The notes beneath the pieces were generated by a model, which saw only the letters and a program-made list of their open reading frames with translations, did no database searches and was not told where the DNA came from. A program made the position numbers and the translations under genes. From Blepharisma stoltei (lineage: Eukaryota > Ciliophora > Heterotrichea > Heterotrichida > Blepharismidae), in the NCBI GenBank assembly GCA_914767885.1, contig CAJZBQ010000021.1:372001-436000 (forward strand): DNA of 64,000 nt, in the 5' to 3' direction. Shown one piece after another: positions 53,618-64,000 of this stretch. How positions within the stretch are numbered: position 1 is the stretch's first letter; every line of letters starts with the position of its first letter.

Positions 53618-54934
53618 TTAAAGGGTGGAAAGAGTAAGTAAAATCAACCATGTCTGATTAGCACTTCTAATGGTATTCAAGCAATTTGTGCTTTTAATTA
53701 ATTGTACCTGCAAATTTTGGTTTGAGCTGAACGGCAGCTCATAAGCATAGTATTCAGACCCACGGGTAGGATTTTGCGTAATTTCAACATGATATCCTGT
53801 TAAATTGTTTTTTCAATCTGAAACAGACGATTGAAATAATGACGGCACCATAGAGAAATAAAACACTGTTGGGTCGTGTGCTTATTTAAAATATTTTTTA
53901 GCTTTTTTATTCAAACAATATTTCTTTTTATGTAGAATATGAGACAGTTTTATAATTTTAATAATCATTCCTCTTTATGAATAGGATACCCTCGAAGGAC
54001 CTTATTTGTACTTGATGATAGCCCAATTTCTTCACTACTAATACCGCCAGGTATTGACGAAGTCGAAGTCACATTCACAATTATCGCAGAAGAAAAGCTC
54101 AAAGACTCGCTTAGCGCAAAGTTTACTTGAGCTCCAGTTAGAATTTCACAATCCAAACAATTAAAAGTGATGACGCAGTCATTATTATCATCCATAACAC
54201 ATTTTACTGTATATCCATTAGACTCTATATTTGTGGTTGCCGCTTTTATATACATTAAAATGGCGAGGCTAGTCAACCTGCCCACTTACACCTTAATAGG
54301 GTATATTCATTGGGAAAGCCGGGGACCTGTGGAAGAGAAGACTGTGCTAGGAAATGCGCATCAGTCCATTTTACTTGGTTTGGTGAATCTCAATGCCGGA
54401 TTAGCCGACTGAATGCTCACATTCAAGCCAAGATTTTACCTCTTTGTCGGAGTTGGAAAGGGAACGCCCCGTCAGGATAAGAGGAAGTGGCCAACCTGAA
54501 AATTCCCCAGCGCCAAGCGTTACGTCATCGGCTTCGAGTTTTTAAACGCCGATAGCCCGACCGAAAATTCGTTTTCGTATTTTCTGGAACGTCAATAACT
54601 CTCGGATTGCGAGTGCAAGCCCTTGCCCGTGAGTAGAAACACAGTAGAAAACATGTTCGGACTAGCAAGTTATCGATGGAGCGTTATGCGGAGGCGAGGA
54701 GTGGCCTGCAAACCTGCAAAGGACTTCTCTAGAAGTAATTAAATTTAAGGTTGTCACTTTTATAGTGGAAAGACAAGCTCCATCAGCCACGCACTTTCCT
54801 CCATATCTGATAAATGAGGCAATCAACACAATATCTCCATAAAAATTTGTAGCTTGGTCTTCTACAGCTACCAATGGCAGCAGAGCTTTAGACTCAGTAA
54901 CATTATCTAGCACAAAGCTTGAGATGTTTGCCAT
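53618..54934 (-). CDS. Probable secreted or surface protein, split by a retroposon
   Basis: The first part (54934-54765) reads MANISSFVLDNVTESKALLPLV; it is preceded by an open hydrophobic stretch (IGYLIGASWFIM), so the start is uncertain. Removing retroposon 5 joins STIKVTT to TNIESNGYTVKCVMDDNNDC. It continues to PIHKEEWLLKL and TAA near 53950. A further open frame (about 53870-53618: TVFYFSMVPSLFQSSVSDWKN to NQTWLILL) continues the same Ser/Thr/Asn-rich style and probably belongs to the gene after an unrecognised insert. Cys pairs suggest an extracellular fold. No family is recognised. Confidence 0.5.
54251..54748. mobile_element. Retroposon 5 in a coding exon
   Basis: The 16-bp GGTTGCCGCTTTTATA (54235-54250) recurs with two mismatches as GGTTGTCACTTTTATA (54749-54764). 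Dropping one copy with the 498-bp GC-rich insert joins the minus-strand frame as KVTTTNIES. The right end is AT-rich (TAATTAAATTTAA). The two mismatches suggest an older insertion than the others. Confidence 0.85.
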
Positions 54935-55037
54935 AATAAACCAGGAAGCTCCAATTAGATATCCTATTGTAAAATATATTATATCTAATTAAATAAATTT
55001 AGCCATCGCAATATTACAATATTATCTGATAATTTTT

Positions 55038-57913
55038 TTATTTTTGTCTTATAGCATACCCACCAAACCTATTTTTGAATTTTCTTAAAACAATATCATC
55101 ACCAACATTATGGTTCTCTTCGAACATATCAATTCTCTTTAACCAATTCCTAGTAGGCCTAGAAGACAGTACAAAAATGGTCATTATTCCAAAAAGAGCC
55201 AAGCAAGCTATTAAATAATTATCGGTCAGTGTGCTTACCTCATTTGTACCAGTTGAATAGGTCTTAGGCTGAGAGGATGATGATGAGATTTCAGTTGAAC
55301 TTTCTGAAGGGGAAGAACTTCCTGTAGGGCAATAGTAATAAAATGGACATTTTTTGCATAAGGATTGGCCCGTAAGATCGTTATATTCGCCTTCTCTGCA
55401 TGGAAAGCATTCTCTTCTATTGTTGCAGCTGGAGCTTGGGTTGTAAGTCCCTTCTGGGCATTCATCGCAGCTGCTCTGGCCAAACTCACTGTTATAAGTT
55501 CCTACAGGGCATGCTGAGCAGCCGCTACTAACTTTTTTGGTGCCTGGGCTACAAATTGCAGGACATGAAGAGCTATCACAAAACTGGGTCAATTTTACCT
55601 TATAAAAAGTATCAACAGGTACTGAATTTCTCATAAAAATCCCAGTTGCAAGTCCACCTCCATGGATATATATATCTGTTTTATAATACGTAAAGGCAGC
55701 AGCAAAAATATGCACAGGGGTTGACGGATAATCAATATACGTATAGTTATTCGTCATATCAATAGCATAGGCATAATCCTTTATATCAGTTCCCCACTGC
55801 TCTCCTGCAATAAATATAATATAATCTCTGACATAAACCACAATCCCTTCCCCCATATTTCTAAACCAATCTGCAGGGATTTTCAATGTTTTCCATTCTG
55901 CTGTATTAACAGAATAAGAAAAAATATTACTAGCAGGCATGTCTCCATCCCCTTTGCCACCCATAATATATAAAGTAGTTGCAGACGTATCCATAGCGCA
56001 ACGAGGGAAAAACAGCTTATATGGAGCATCTGATGAAATCAATGTAAATGTATTTGAGCCACTATCATAAGTCCAAAGTTCATTAGATATATATGTAGAC
56101 GTCTGTCCGCCATATATATAGAGAACAGGGATAGAATAAACTGCGCATGCTGCATACCGTGCTGAAGGTAATGTATCAGATGAAGGGGAGATTAATTTCC
56201 AAGTACTAGAAGAAACGTCAAACTGATATAAATCATCTAAATATTGCCCACTGCTATCTATACCTCCAAATATAAACATTACATTTCCTTGAGAACCTGA
56301 TGCGTGATGAGATCTCGCTGACGGAATCACTCCATTAGGCGACAGAGATTCCCATGTTTCTGTTTCTGGGTCAAATTTTCATAAATCATTGAGTTTTGTA
56401 TCCTTATAAGCTCCACCAAAAATATAGATATAGCCTTCAATAGTTTCCATAGTATGGTATGCTCTTGCTGAAGGGCTTAGATTGATATAAGCTAAACTTG
56501 TATAAATGATTGGGGTTTTGGTAAGGTCAAATTTTACAACATCATTTAAATTTCCGCCTGAGTAATAGCCTCCGCAGATATAAAAAGTATTACCATTTAC
56601 TGCAAAACCATAGGAATCACGTGGAATGTTAGCTGGATCATCACTCGTTCCCACTATTTCTGCAACACTTCATGCAAAATTTGGGTCAGTTAAATCTACC
56701 TTATAAACTTCGCTTACATCGACCTGTGCTACATCACTCCATCCAAACGTTAGATAAAATGAATTATTATATATGAAACTCCCTCCTAATGCTCTTGTTG
56801 TATAAGTTGCACTTTCATCTGTGATATTTTCTCATTTTTTGCTTGCAAGATCATAACGATAGAAATTTGTATTATAAATTCCATTAATATAATCATCACC
56901 ACCTGCTAGGTATATATAGCCATCGTAGTATTTGATCTGAGGAGAATACATCGCAAATGGGTAGTCGCCATTCTTAGGGAGTTTGGTTCACGCCATTGTA
57001 GTGACATTCAAAGAAGCCATGCTCGCCAATAATCCATTAACTCCCCCACTGTGAGCGAACAAAACCATTAAAAAAAATTCCTATTTTTTTCCCAAAAACC
57101 CATCCTCCTTGAGCGAACAAAAATTTTTTATGGAAAAAAATTTTGATATATAAGTGATAATTAGAATAATAAAAAACTAGCTAATCCTGTTTAATTTTAA
57201 ATAAATTGCGTTTTAAAACATAAATTTTACAAATTAAATTAATATTTGCTTTCCAATTTTTGTGAAGTGGCAGTTTTTAAATTTCGAAAAAAAAAATTTC
57301 CAATAAAATTTATATATAGATTTTTAAAAAAAAATAATTAATCCGCCTCTGTGAACGAACAAGGTTTTTTTGTTCGGTCGCGGAGGGAGGGAGTAAGTCC
57401 TTTGCCTCCAAAAATAACGAAATTTAAATTTCCATAGCTGTCGGTATATTTGGTACATCCCATAGCACCTCGTGGAGTTGGGATATCACCAGTTGTCGTA
57501 ATTTCTTTTCACTATATAAAATCTACCTTCATTGTGGAAATAGTGAACCCTCATAAATCATTCTGAGGACCATAGTCAGATGATCCTCCAAACACATAGA
57601 AAATCCCCGAATTCTCATCTGTGAAACTAGCTGAATATATTCTTTCATCTTCTTAAAAAATACCTGGAGCAGACGAAGAAGTTTCTTCTAGGTGAGACCA
57701 GAGGCTGGTATCAAGGTTAAACTGCCAGACATCATTATATTTATTTGCAGCAGTTGAGGAGCCACCAAAGACTAATAATGAATTTGTGCTTGAATCATAG
57801 TCCATTGCTTGATAAAGTCTGGCTTTGGGTGGAGGGTTAGAACTTGGAATTCTTGTCAAATCAATGTGACTGCTCAGTGCTAGATGTAGAAGTCAATAAA
57901 TAAAGAAAAACAT
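55038..57913 (-). CDS. Kelch-repeat type I membrane protein with a Cys-rich stalk
   Basis: 839 residues after removing MITE U. Start chosen at 57913 because it gives a signal peptide (MFFFIYWLLHLALSS). At least eight kelch blades follow, each with a GG doublet and a spaced Trp (LLVFGGSS...YNDVWQFN, FYVFGGSS, FVIFGGKG, YLAGGDD, YICGGYYSGG, YIFGGAY, FIFGGID, YIYGGQT, YIMGGKG). Then a Cys-rich stalk (CPAICSPGTKKVSSGCSACP to KKCPFYYYCPTG) like GCC2/GCC3 or ephrin-receptor-like repeats, a Ser-rich linker, one transmembrane helix (YLIACLALFGIMTIFVLSS) and a short basic cytoplasmic tail. Likely a cell-surface adhesion protein. Confidence 0.85.
57041..57393. mobile_element. MITE U (family 1) in the kelch gene
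   Basis: CTCCCCCACTGTGAGCGAAC ... GTCGCGGAGGGAGGGAG with TAA duplicated (57038-57040, 57394-57396). On the minus strand, removal gives GGA CTT AAT GGA TTA, joining FGGKGL to NGLLASMAS. Confidence 0.9.
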
Positions 57914-58645
57914 ATTTACTAGAATTTGAAAGCATATAGAACTTAAGGAGAAATGGTTAAATAATTATGAGATAAATAAGGAGAATAAATGACATATAAT
58001 AAGGCGAAAATTAAGATTGCTGTAGAGGGATGAAACCTCTAAATGTTTTAAAAGAAAAATGGAATGTTTATAGAGAGCTGATCAATTGTCAGAAAATACA
58101 TTTTTTTTGAGAATCAAAGGCAATTTCAAATATTTAAGACCAATTAAAAAGTAGACTTATTAGATGTTTATAAAAATTATATTGCTATAAAGCTTTCTAA
58201 AAATTGATAATAAAGAGGTTTCTAATAGAATTTCTTTATTGCAAACTTTTATTGAATATTAAGTATGAAATTAAAATTTCGTTTATTTAGTATAATTAGT
58301 TGATTAAATTTCTAATCGGCTTCCACAAGCCAAAGATGGATTCACGCGTGAAAATCCAGAAATTCCACGCGGAAACCCATTTTTGGCTCGTGGGAGCGGA
58401 TCAGAAATTAAGCCAAAATATTATATCAATTTACTTCAAATTCCAAAATAATTATGGCTAATTAAATCCAAAACTCTAATTTGCATTTCTTTGCAAAAAT
58501 TATAAATTTCATTTATTTTAATTTATAATAAAGACTTCTTTCCCTATTTTCCTATAATTGTTTAACAGTTTTATTTATTATCTCAAGAAGCTTTCCTCTC
58601 AATTTTTTAATTATATATAATACCATTTATTTCTGTATACAAGAT
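57914..58645. other. Intergenic region with a small GC-rich palindrome
   Basis: AT-rich divergent spacer. About 58313-58412 is an inverted repeat with arms ATCGGCTTCCACAAGCCAAA and GGCTCGTGGGAGCGGAT, a sequence type shared with the core of the palindrome at 62428-62655. Otherwise I see nothing. Confidence 0.6.
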
Positions 58646-59284
58646 ATGAGACAAAGACCAGTAACCGCTGAAATTAATTTAAGAGGCCTTCTCAGCCCAA
58701 CCATGCTAGATACTCTACCAAAATCTTCACACACTACTGGAGACCTTGAAATTAAGCATAGCTGCTCCCACAAGCAAATTTCCTCCAAAATTCCAATACT
58801 TCCAACAGGAGAAGGAGCTTTATTCATATCAAAGCAAAAGCAAGAGCTCAGGCTGAAACAAAAAGAAATTAGCAACAAACTATTCAAAAAGACACATTCA
58901 AGCTTCAATAAAGATATACCGCCAGAAATCAAGTCGCAATTAAAATTTACACCAACTCAAAGAATTGCAAGAATTTTTAACCTTAAAAAAGCACTTTATA
59001 GTAGAGACTTCAAATCACAGCCTGTCTCTCTGCCGAATTCTCCAAAAAACTCACCAATTAATCAAAAAGAGTTCTCACTGTCACAGTCTAAGCAAGATTT
59101 ATTTTGTAGGCTGAACAATATTATAAGTGATTGTCTGGTTGAAAGAGAAAAGGTTGAAAACCTAGATTTTAAGACTAAACTTAGACTGAGTGGGTTTAGT
59201 AACAAAACAGAAAAGCTAAAGAAAGAGATGGAAATGATTTTAAGTCCGAAAACTCACTATAAAAGCAGTAATAAAATTATGTAA
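58646..59284 (+). CDS. Basic hypothetical protein
   Basis: 212 residues, MRQRPVTAEINLRGLLSPTM to SSNKIM, TAA at 59282. Lys/Ser-rich, with short helical parts (SKQKQELRLKQKEISNKLFKK) and SP motifs. Possibly a cytoskeleton-associated protein. No domain is recognised. Uninterrupted by inserts. Confidence 0.65.
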   Translation: MRQRPVTAEINLRGLLSPTMLDTLPKSSHTTGDLEIKHSCSHKQISSKIPILPTGEGALFISKQKQELRLKQKEISNKLFKKTHSSFNKDIPPEIKSQLKFTPTQRIARIFNLKKALYSRDFKSQPVSLPNSPKNSPINQKEFSLSQSKQDLFCRLNNIISDCLVEREKVENLDFKTKLRLSGFSNKTEKLKKEMEMILSPKTHYKSSNKIM

Positions 59285-59439
59285 TTTGATAATTAAAATC
59301 CAATAAATAAAGAGTCAAATTTATCAAAGTTAAAATATTTTAAAATTTTTTGAATATTTTATCTATATTTCAATAATTTCACTTTGTCCAGATATTGGAT
59401 TCTACTAAAGTTATATTTTTGATGCTGCTTTCAAACATC

Positions 59440-59810
59440 AAAGCATAAGAGCTCCGAAATCCTATATAGGGGTTTCCCATAGATAGCTCTTATAGGGCTG
59501 TGGATTCTGTCCAGAAGGTTGGTCGAGCCAACTCCCTACGTTGATCGGACCAACTCACTTGCTGATTCGACCAACCTTCTTATAAAAAAAACTTGAGGAA
59601 AGCTTCTCTCTATTTTGAGAATAGTTTCATTAATTGAATTGGAGAAAATCCAAAATTATAAATTAAAAATTATTAGCGGAGGCTTCTTAATGCTATTTAC
59701 AATTATTGCTATCCGTATGCATTTTTGTAGATCTAGCTATAAAAATATATAGTAATTGCCCGAGGATGGCGCTATCTTGCGCCATCCTCAGGCAATTGCA
59801 ATAGCAATGG
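59440..59810. repeat. Cluster of two palindromic elements, intergenic
   Basis: About 59505-59585 contains AGAAGGTTGGTCGAGCCAAC and the inverted GATTCGACCAACCTTCT. About 59757-59806 is a hairpin TTGCCCGAGGATGGCGC / GCGCCATCCTCAGGCAA. The second hairpin recurs twice in the element at 62428-62655. Confidence 0.7.
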
Positions 59811-59855
59811 CAAAGACTTATATTGAATATTATGTTAAATTAAACGATAATTAAA

Positions 59856-61318
59856 CTATAGTATAATATCTGAAAACATAGGTGCCATAATTCTAATAAA
59901 CTCTTGAACATCAAATAATTTCTCATGATCCCTTTCGAAGTTTCTCAATACATTTTCTAGATATTCTTCTTCTATAATGTGCTTGAAGCATTCAACTAAT
60001 TCAGCATAATCAATAAATCCATCACGATTTATATCATAAATCTCAAACAGCCTTTTTAAGTTTCTTATGCTAGGCTCACTTAATTTTTTCATCGCTTCTC
60101 TTTGAGCCTTTTCCCTTATTTTTTCCTGCATCTTTGCTTCATTTTCTTCAATTCATCCCATAATAACTTTTATTTGGTCACTTGTAGCCCCTCCGCAACA
60201 AACTTCTAAAATTTCTTGAAAATTTGCTTGCTCATGGATTATTGACATGTCTTCAATAATATTGGCATAGGATTCTAACAGTGGGATATTACTTAATACT
60301 GCTCCAAATGCTTGCGTATTAACTTCGTGCTTAAAATTTTCTAATTTTTTAAAAGTTCTCTTCAACTCAAGGGCTCAACTTTTGGTAAAGACTTCGCCAT
60401 TAACTAAGATATAGACTTCTTTTGGCTTTTTGATAAATCTTTCTGTCATTGATTTTTGTTTGGGCATCATTTGCCTTATAGGGGTAAGATTTTTTATATT
60501 TAGCTTCGGAGTTACTATAGGTTTTGATACTTTCTTATTAGGGGTAAGGCTACGAGTTTTAATTGGTGATAGCAAAGGTGGAAGCTGCACTATAGTGGGT
60601 GTTGTGAGGTTTTCATATGAGTGTAATAAGTTATAAACTTCTCGTGTGTTATGAGTCCAAAATAATAGCCTAAATATGTTTTACTCATCTGTAGATATTC
60701 AAGACTGAGATGAACATTGAGACATCAATTGATCTGCTATAGCAACTGATAATTTATTTGATGGGATTGGGGATTTTGTCATGCAAGATATAGAATTTAA
60801 TGATGAATTGAGCATAATGACGATTTCGTCACGAACCAATGCTCTGTCATTGTCATTGTCAAATAGTCTCATAATAAGCTTCACTTTTTGTTCTCAAGAA
60901 ATTTTCCCGTAAATTACTATAGCGCATAAAAATTCGAGTGCGTTTATTCTTGGAGGGGTTCCTTTATAGTCCATTATAATAATTTATTAGCTGGGAATAT
61001 TTTAAATATCTTATTTTTCTTATAAAATAAGCTAAATTTATATGAACGAAGACAAAAAAGTTGATTAAAATGCTTAGAAAATAATGAGAATATTTGATGC
61101 TCCAGACCGTCAATTGGAGACTCAACTGTAAGCTCTTTTAATTTATTTTTGGATAGAAAGAAGCCATAAGTACTTGGAATTCGCCAAAAACGTTTAAAGA
61201 CATCTAAGGTGTCTCGTCATTTTCCTATATATAATTTACATTCAGTTAAAAGCTTTCCTACTTGTGTAACTGGCTGAGAAATGTCAATTTCACTATTTGC
61301 TGCTAAAATTTGTCCCAT
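59856..61318 (-). CDS. EF-hand calcium-binding protein
   Basis: 464 residues after reading TGA as Trp, removing a 15-nt intron (60670-60684) and a probable 53-bp TA-bounded insert (about 60975-61027). N-terminus MGQILAANSE may be myristoylated. EF-type loops: LFDNDNDRALVRDEIV (degenerate) and IYDINRDGFIDYAELVECF (canonical), the latter near the C-terminus with a following DHEKLFDVQEFIRI loop. The middle has a Pro/Lys-rich linker (LSPIKTRSLTPNKKVSKP). It resembles ciliate EF-hand proteins with an N-terminal helical domain. No specific role is known. Confidence 0.7.
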
Positions 61319-62102
61319 TTTTCTAATTACAATTAAATTATTTGCATTAGCTTGAATAAATGATAAATAAATTAAGATTATTCTTTTAAAACTTACTTTG
61401 CGAAGGATTCTTTAAGGTAAAGTAAAAATTAAAAAAAAAATTATAATTCAAAATTTCAACAATACATCTAATAAATTTCTGTATTGTCTATCAATTACTG
61501 ATATAACAAATAATTACTCTGTGATTTTCATGTATTTCACTCTTTTAGACATTTTTAAATAAACTCAATTTATTTTCTCTACATCTTTATGATGAAAAAA
61601 TTGAAATCCTGTTTTGGGAATCTTGGAAGTAATATAAGATGCTTTTCTAATTAAATAATACTTATCTGATATTTTTTTAACTCTCATCTGCTCTCTTTTT
61701 TAGCTATTTATTATTTCAGGCTTTGTTTGCTTAAAAAATTAGGTCTATTTCTTTCAGCTCGTTTACTGAGATTTTTAATTTTAATAGAGCATGATTATTA
61801 AATTCGCTTTCTAGCCTATTAATGTTCTACATGCTAAATTTTATAAATTTTCTGACAGAAATTATTTCACTAACTTCCATATTATATTAAAATCGAAAAG
61901 ATTTTTGATTATGCCAAAATCAGTAATTAATCTGTCGTCAGCCTCTAATCTAGAATGAAATGATATTAAAAACTTTTAAGAGAAGCTTAAAGAGTTGTCT
62001 GTGAATAATTCAAAATCAAAACAGTTTTAAATAAATCAGCCTTATATAGACTGTTGATAAAAACAATTATTTACTTGTATATAGTTATATAACTATATCG
62101 GT
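61319..62102. other. AT-rich intergenic region
   Basis: 784 bp, very AT-rich. No open frame of note, no CTCC/GGAG ends, no palindrome with GC arms and no tRNA seen. Confidence 0.5.
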
Positions 62103-62345
62103 TTAAAGTACAAGAGAAGAGTCTTTATTCTTGCTCCCTATTTGAAGCTTTCTCTTCTTATATAGTGGACTTTTCCATATACACAATTTCATTCGCAATG
62201 CTTTTTCTTGGTTACTTTCTCGGTTAATTATAGCAGCTTGATCAGGGTCTTTATTTATTATAGCAATATCATAATCTGTCAGCATTTCTTTGCTCGATCC
62301 GGTAAAACTAGACCGCGTTCTTTTTGTGCAGCATTCATTTCCCAT
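62103..62345 (-). CDS. MGNECC lipid-anchored small protein, paralogue 1
   Basis: 80 residues. Start chosen at MGNECCTKRTRSS because the second copy at 63386-63613 begins at the same residue. Gly2 and Cys5-Cys6 form a typical dual myristoyl/palmitoyl signal. The shared block LTDYDI.II and a basic C-terminus (KSPLYKKRKLQIGSKNK) follow. No family is recognised. It is likely attached to a membrane. Confidence 0.7.
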   Translation of the reverse strand: MGNECCTKRTRSSFTGSSKEMLTDYDIAIINKDPDQAAIINRESNQEKALRMKLCIWKSPLYKKRKLQIGSKNKDSSLVL

Positions 62346-62427
62346 TTCTTCTCTAATTAAATATTTATGAAATATGTAATACGACAGCAATCATTCCAAT
62401 GGTGCTTTTAGTATATCCATAAAGATA

Positions 62428-62655
62428 TAGTTATTGCCCGAGGATGGCGCTATCTTGCGCCATCCTCGGGCAATTCAAAAATGGCCCCACACCGGGAATT
62501 GAACCCACGTGTGGGGCCATTTTTGGTTCGTGGAGAACATCGACTTCCACGCACCAAAAATGGCCCCACACGTGGGTTCGATTCCCGGTGTGGGGCAATT
62601 TTTTAAATTGCCCGAGGATGGCGCAAGATAGCGCCATCCTCGGGCAATAACTATA
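62428..62655. mobile_element. Nested palindromic element with tRNA T-arm-like sequence
   Basis: About 228 bp between two TAs. The outer arms (TAGTTATTGCCCGAGGATGG) are inverted copies, and each arm is itself a hairpin (GAGGATGGCGC...GCGCCATCCTC). The inner arms read GGGAATTGAACCCACGTG and CACGTGGGTTCGATTCCC, which contains GGTTCGATTCC, the Pol III B-box/T-loop consensus. It lies between the two MGNECC paralogues, next to the start of paralogue 1. Confidence 0.85.
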
Positions 62656-62659
62656 TTTC

Positions 62660-63385
62660 TTATAGATGAAATATATGCAGGATATTCTGAACACCAATGA
62701 AAATAATAAAAACCTTTAGAGTGAATAATAAACTCATTTATGAGTATCCTATAATAGTATCTGATTATTTGGCATGCGAACTCATATTTCAAACTCAAAA
62801 CATATCTTCCCTAAAATCTCGACTGCATTTTGTCGAATAAAAAAAGTTGAATAAAATGGGCAAAAATTGGTTTATGATAAAAAAATGGGTTTTACCAGGC
62901 AAATCAAAGATTTCACTAATGGGAAAAAATAATCAATTCCTCTTAATCATTTCTAATTAACTTTCAGCTTTTTATCTCTCTATGCTTATATATGCGCACC
63001 TCTTCATTTGCACTTAAAAATTTAATATATATCTTCAACGTAATTATTGCTTGCTCTCATGTTTTTTATTAACTTTTTTAGAATAAATAAGCACGACAAA
63101 TTGTTGAATAGTTGCATTTAGTATGATGACAGTTCTTTACTATATGAATAAACAAAATATATAAATACTAAAAACAATGCTTGGTAAGTCTAGCTAAAGC
63201 TTAAATTATATAATTTATTCGACCATAACCAGCGAGTATTTTTATTTTAACTCCAAGGTAATTCAATAGTAAGACTTATATAGGATTGCTTACTAAAAAC
63301 TTTTAATTATGCTAATGTGAAATTTATTTCCAATCCTATTTAGACAGGTTTCTTAATAGAGAAGAATTTACTTAATAAAAATTGA
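62660..63385. other. AT-rich spacer between the MGNECC paralogues
   Basis: About 725 bp without a convincing open frame or insert. It separates the duplicated genes. Confidence 0.5.
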
Positions 63386-63613
63386 CTATTTAAAAGCATT
63401 TTTTATCTTTCACTGCGTATTTTGATTTTTCTCTCCTCGATCAAAATTTGAATTTTTACATAATAAACCGTTTTCTATACCAAGCATGATATCAAGCTCT
63501 TTTGTCCTGCTGCTTGTTTGGCTTATTATATTGATATCATAATCTGTCAAGCATTTTTCATTTGGCTCAAGATCATCCATCCTTGCCCTTTTTGAGCAGC
63601 ATTCATTTCCCAT
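63386..63613 (-). CDS. MGNECC lipid-anchored small protein, paralogue 2
   Basis: 75 residues when TGA after NTQ is read as Trp, ending KIKNAFK and TAG at 63386. Begins MGNECCSKRARMDD and shares CLTDYDINII with paralogue 1. The remainder diverges. Same orientation as paralogue 1, so a tandem duplication. Confidence 0.65.
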
Positions 63614-63841
63614 TTATTTAGTATATTTATCGCATAAACAATTATTGTGGAGGCAAACATATGCTCATGTTTTTTATTTTTGAAACTTCTTATCATTGAA
63701 GTGAGCATTTAATATCAAAATTTTATTTTTGCTGAAAACTCTATTTGTTGACTAATTAAAAAGGCGAGGAAAATGCTTCATCCTGATTAAAAAATAATAA
63801 AATCTAAAAATTAATAAGATATCAAAACTAAATTTAAATAT

Positions 63842-64000
63842 TATTTTATTTCAATCCCAAGCTGCTTCCTAAGTTTTTTCTCAGCTTTCTTTTGCTTCAT
63901 CGAAAGCTGCATAATTCTTTCACTAGCTTTGGCTCTTTCAATTCCAAAAATCCTTTCCAACTTCAATCTTTCATCATCGTCAACATTTTGAATTTGCTTT
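63842..64000 (-). CDS. C-terminal end of a coiled-coil gene, cut by the window edge
   Basis: An open minus-strand frame enters from beyond 64000 and reads KQIQNVDDDERLKLERIFG, then ERAKASERIMQLSMKQKKAEKK and ends KQLGIEIK, TAA at 63842-63844. Charged and helical throughout. Too short to identify. Confidence 0.65.

Noticed and set aside
1363-57393. CRISPR array as an explanation for the recurring GTGAGTGAACAAAA motifs
   Set aside because: Copies are inverted ends of dispersed elements in a eukaryotic genome, not regularly spaced direct repeats.
62431-62798. Open frames on both strands through the palindrome
   Set aside because: A palindrome reads similarly on both strands; these are by-products of the hairpin arms.

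Overview
The window looks like a stretch of germline (micronuclear) DNA from a heterotrich ciliate close to Blepharisma. Three signs point there. First, conserved proteins read correctly only if TGA is tryptophan and TAA/TAG are stops; both protein kinases have TGA at the invariant Trp of the DxWSxG motif. Second, introns are 15 or 16 nt, start GTA and end AG (for example 6258-6272, 41722-41737, 42062-42077, 42432-42446, 26782-26796, 60670-60684). Third, many genes are split by short AT-rich or palindromic inserts whose exact removal restores the frame, as expected of internally eliminated sequences (IESs). The species name is an inference.

Genes are dense, lie on both strands and are separated by short AT-rich spacers. 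Left part (1-9.5 kb): a divergent pair of paralogues, a foldback element carrying two nested retroposons, a hypothetical gene, a Spinster-like MFS transporter and an actin-like gene. 9.9-20.3 kb: one giant TRANK1-like UvrD-helicase/TPR gene carrying six inserts. 20.3-31.7 kb: a PH/Sec6-like protein, a ULK/ATG1-like kinase, a membrane J-protein, tRNA-Arg(CCG), a WD40 protein, the dynein-assembly factor DNAAF1 and a hypothetical gene. 31.7-45.1 kb: VID27, a coiled-coil protein, an ArfGAP-like protein, TPR, TBC RabGAP and CDPK genes, and importin alpha. 45.2-51 kb: a Ded1-like helicase with a very long W-rich tail of GW/WG repeats. 51-64 kb: two small Sel1-like genes, a secreted protein, a kelch-repeat membrane protein, an EF-hand protein, two MGNECC lipid-anchor paralogues and the end of a further gene.

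Four kinds of insert recur. (1) MITE-like elements with ends CTCC...GGAG and a 3-bp duplicated target, usually TAA, TTA or TCA; there are three internal TIR families. (2) Perfect or near-perfect palindromes bounded by TA. (3) GC-rich retroposons of about 160-650 bp with 12-17 bp target duplications and short tandem-repeat tails. (4) Large foldback elements. They nest in one another. When inserts and introns are removed, VID27, DNAAF1, importin alpha, CDPK, the helicase, the kelch gene and others close to whole numbers of codons, which supports the models.

The most interesting locus is the Ded1-like helicase. Its tail resembles Argonaute-hook GW/WG domains, and such proteins act in small-RNA-guided DNA elimination in other ciliates. 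Several frame breaks, mainly in the TRANK1-like and PH/Sec6-like genes, are not explained by any visible intron or insert. They could be assembly errors or real lesions.
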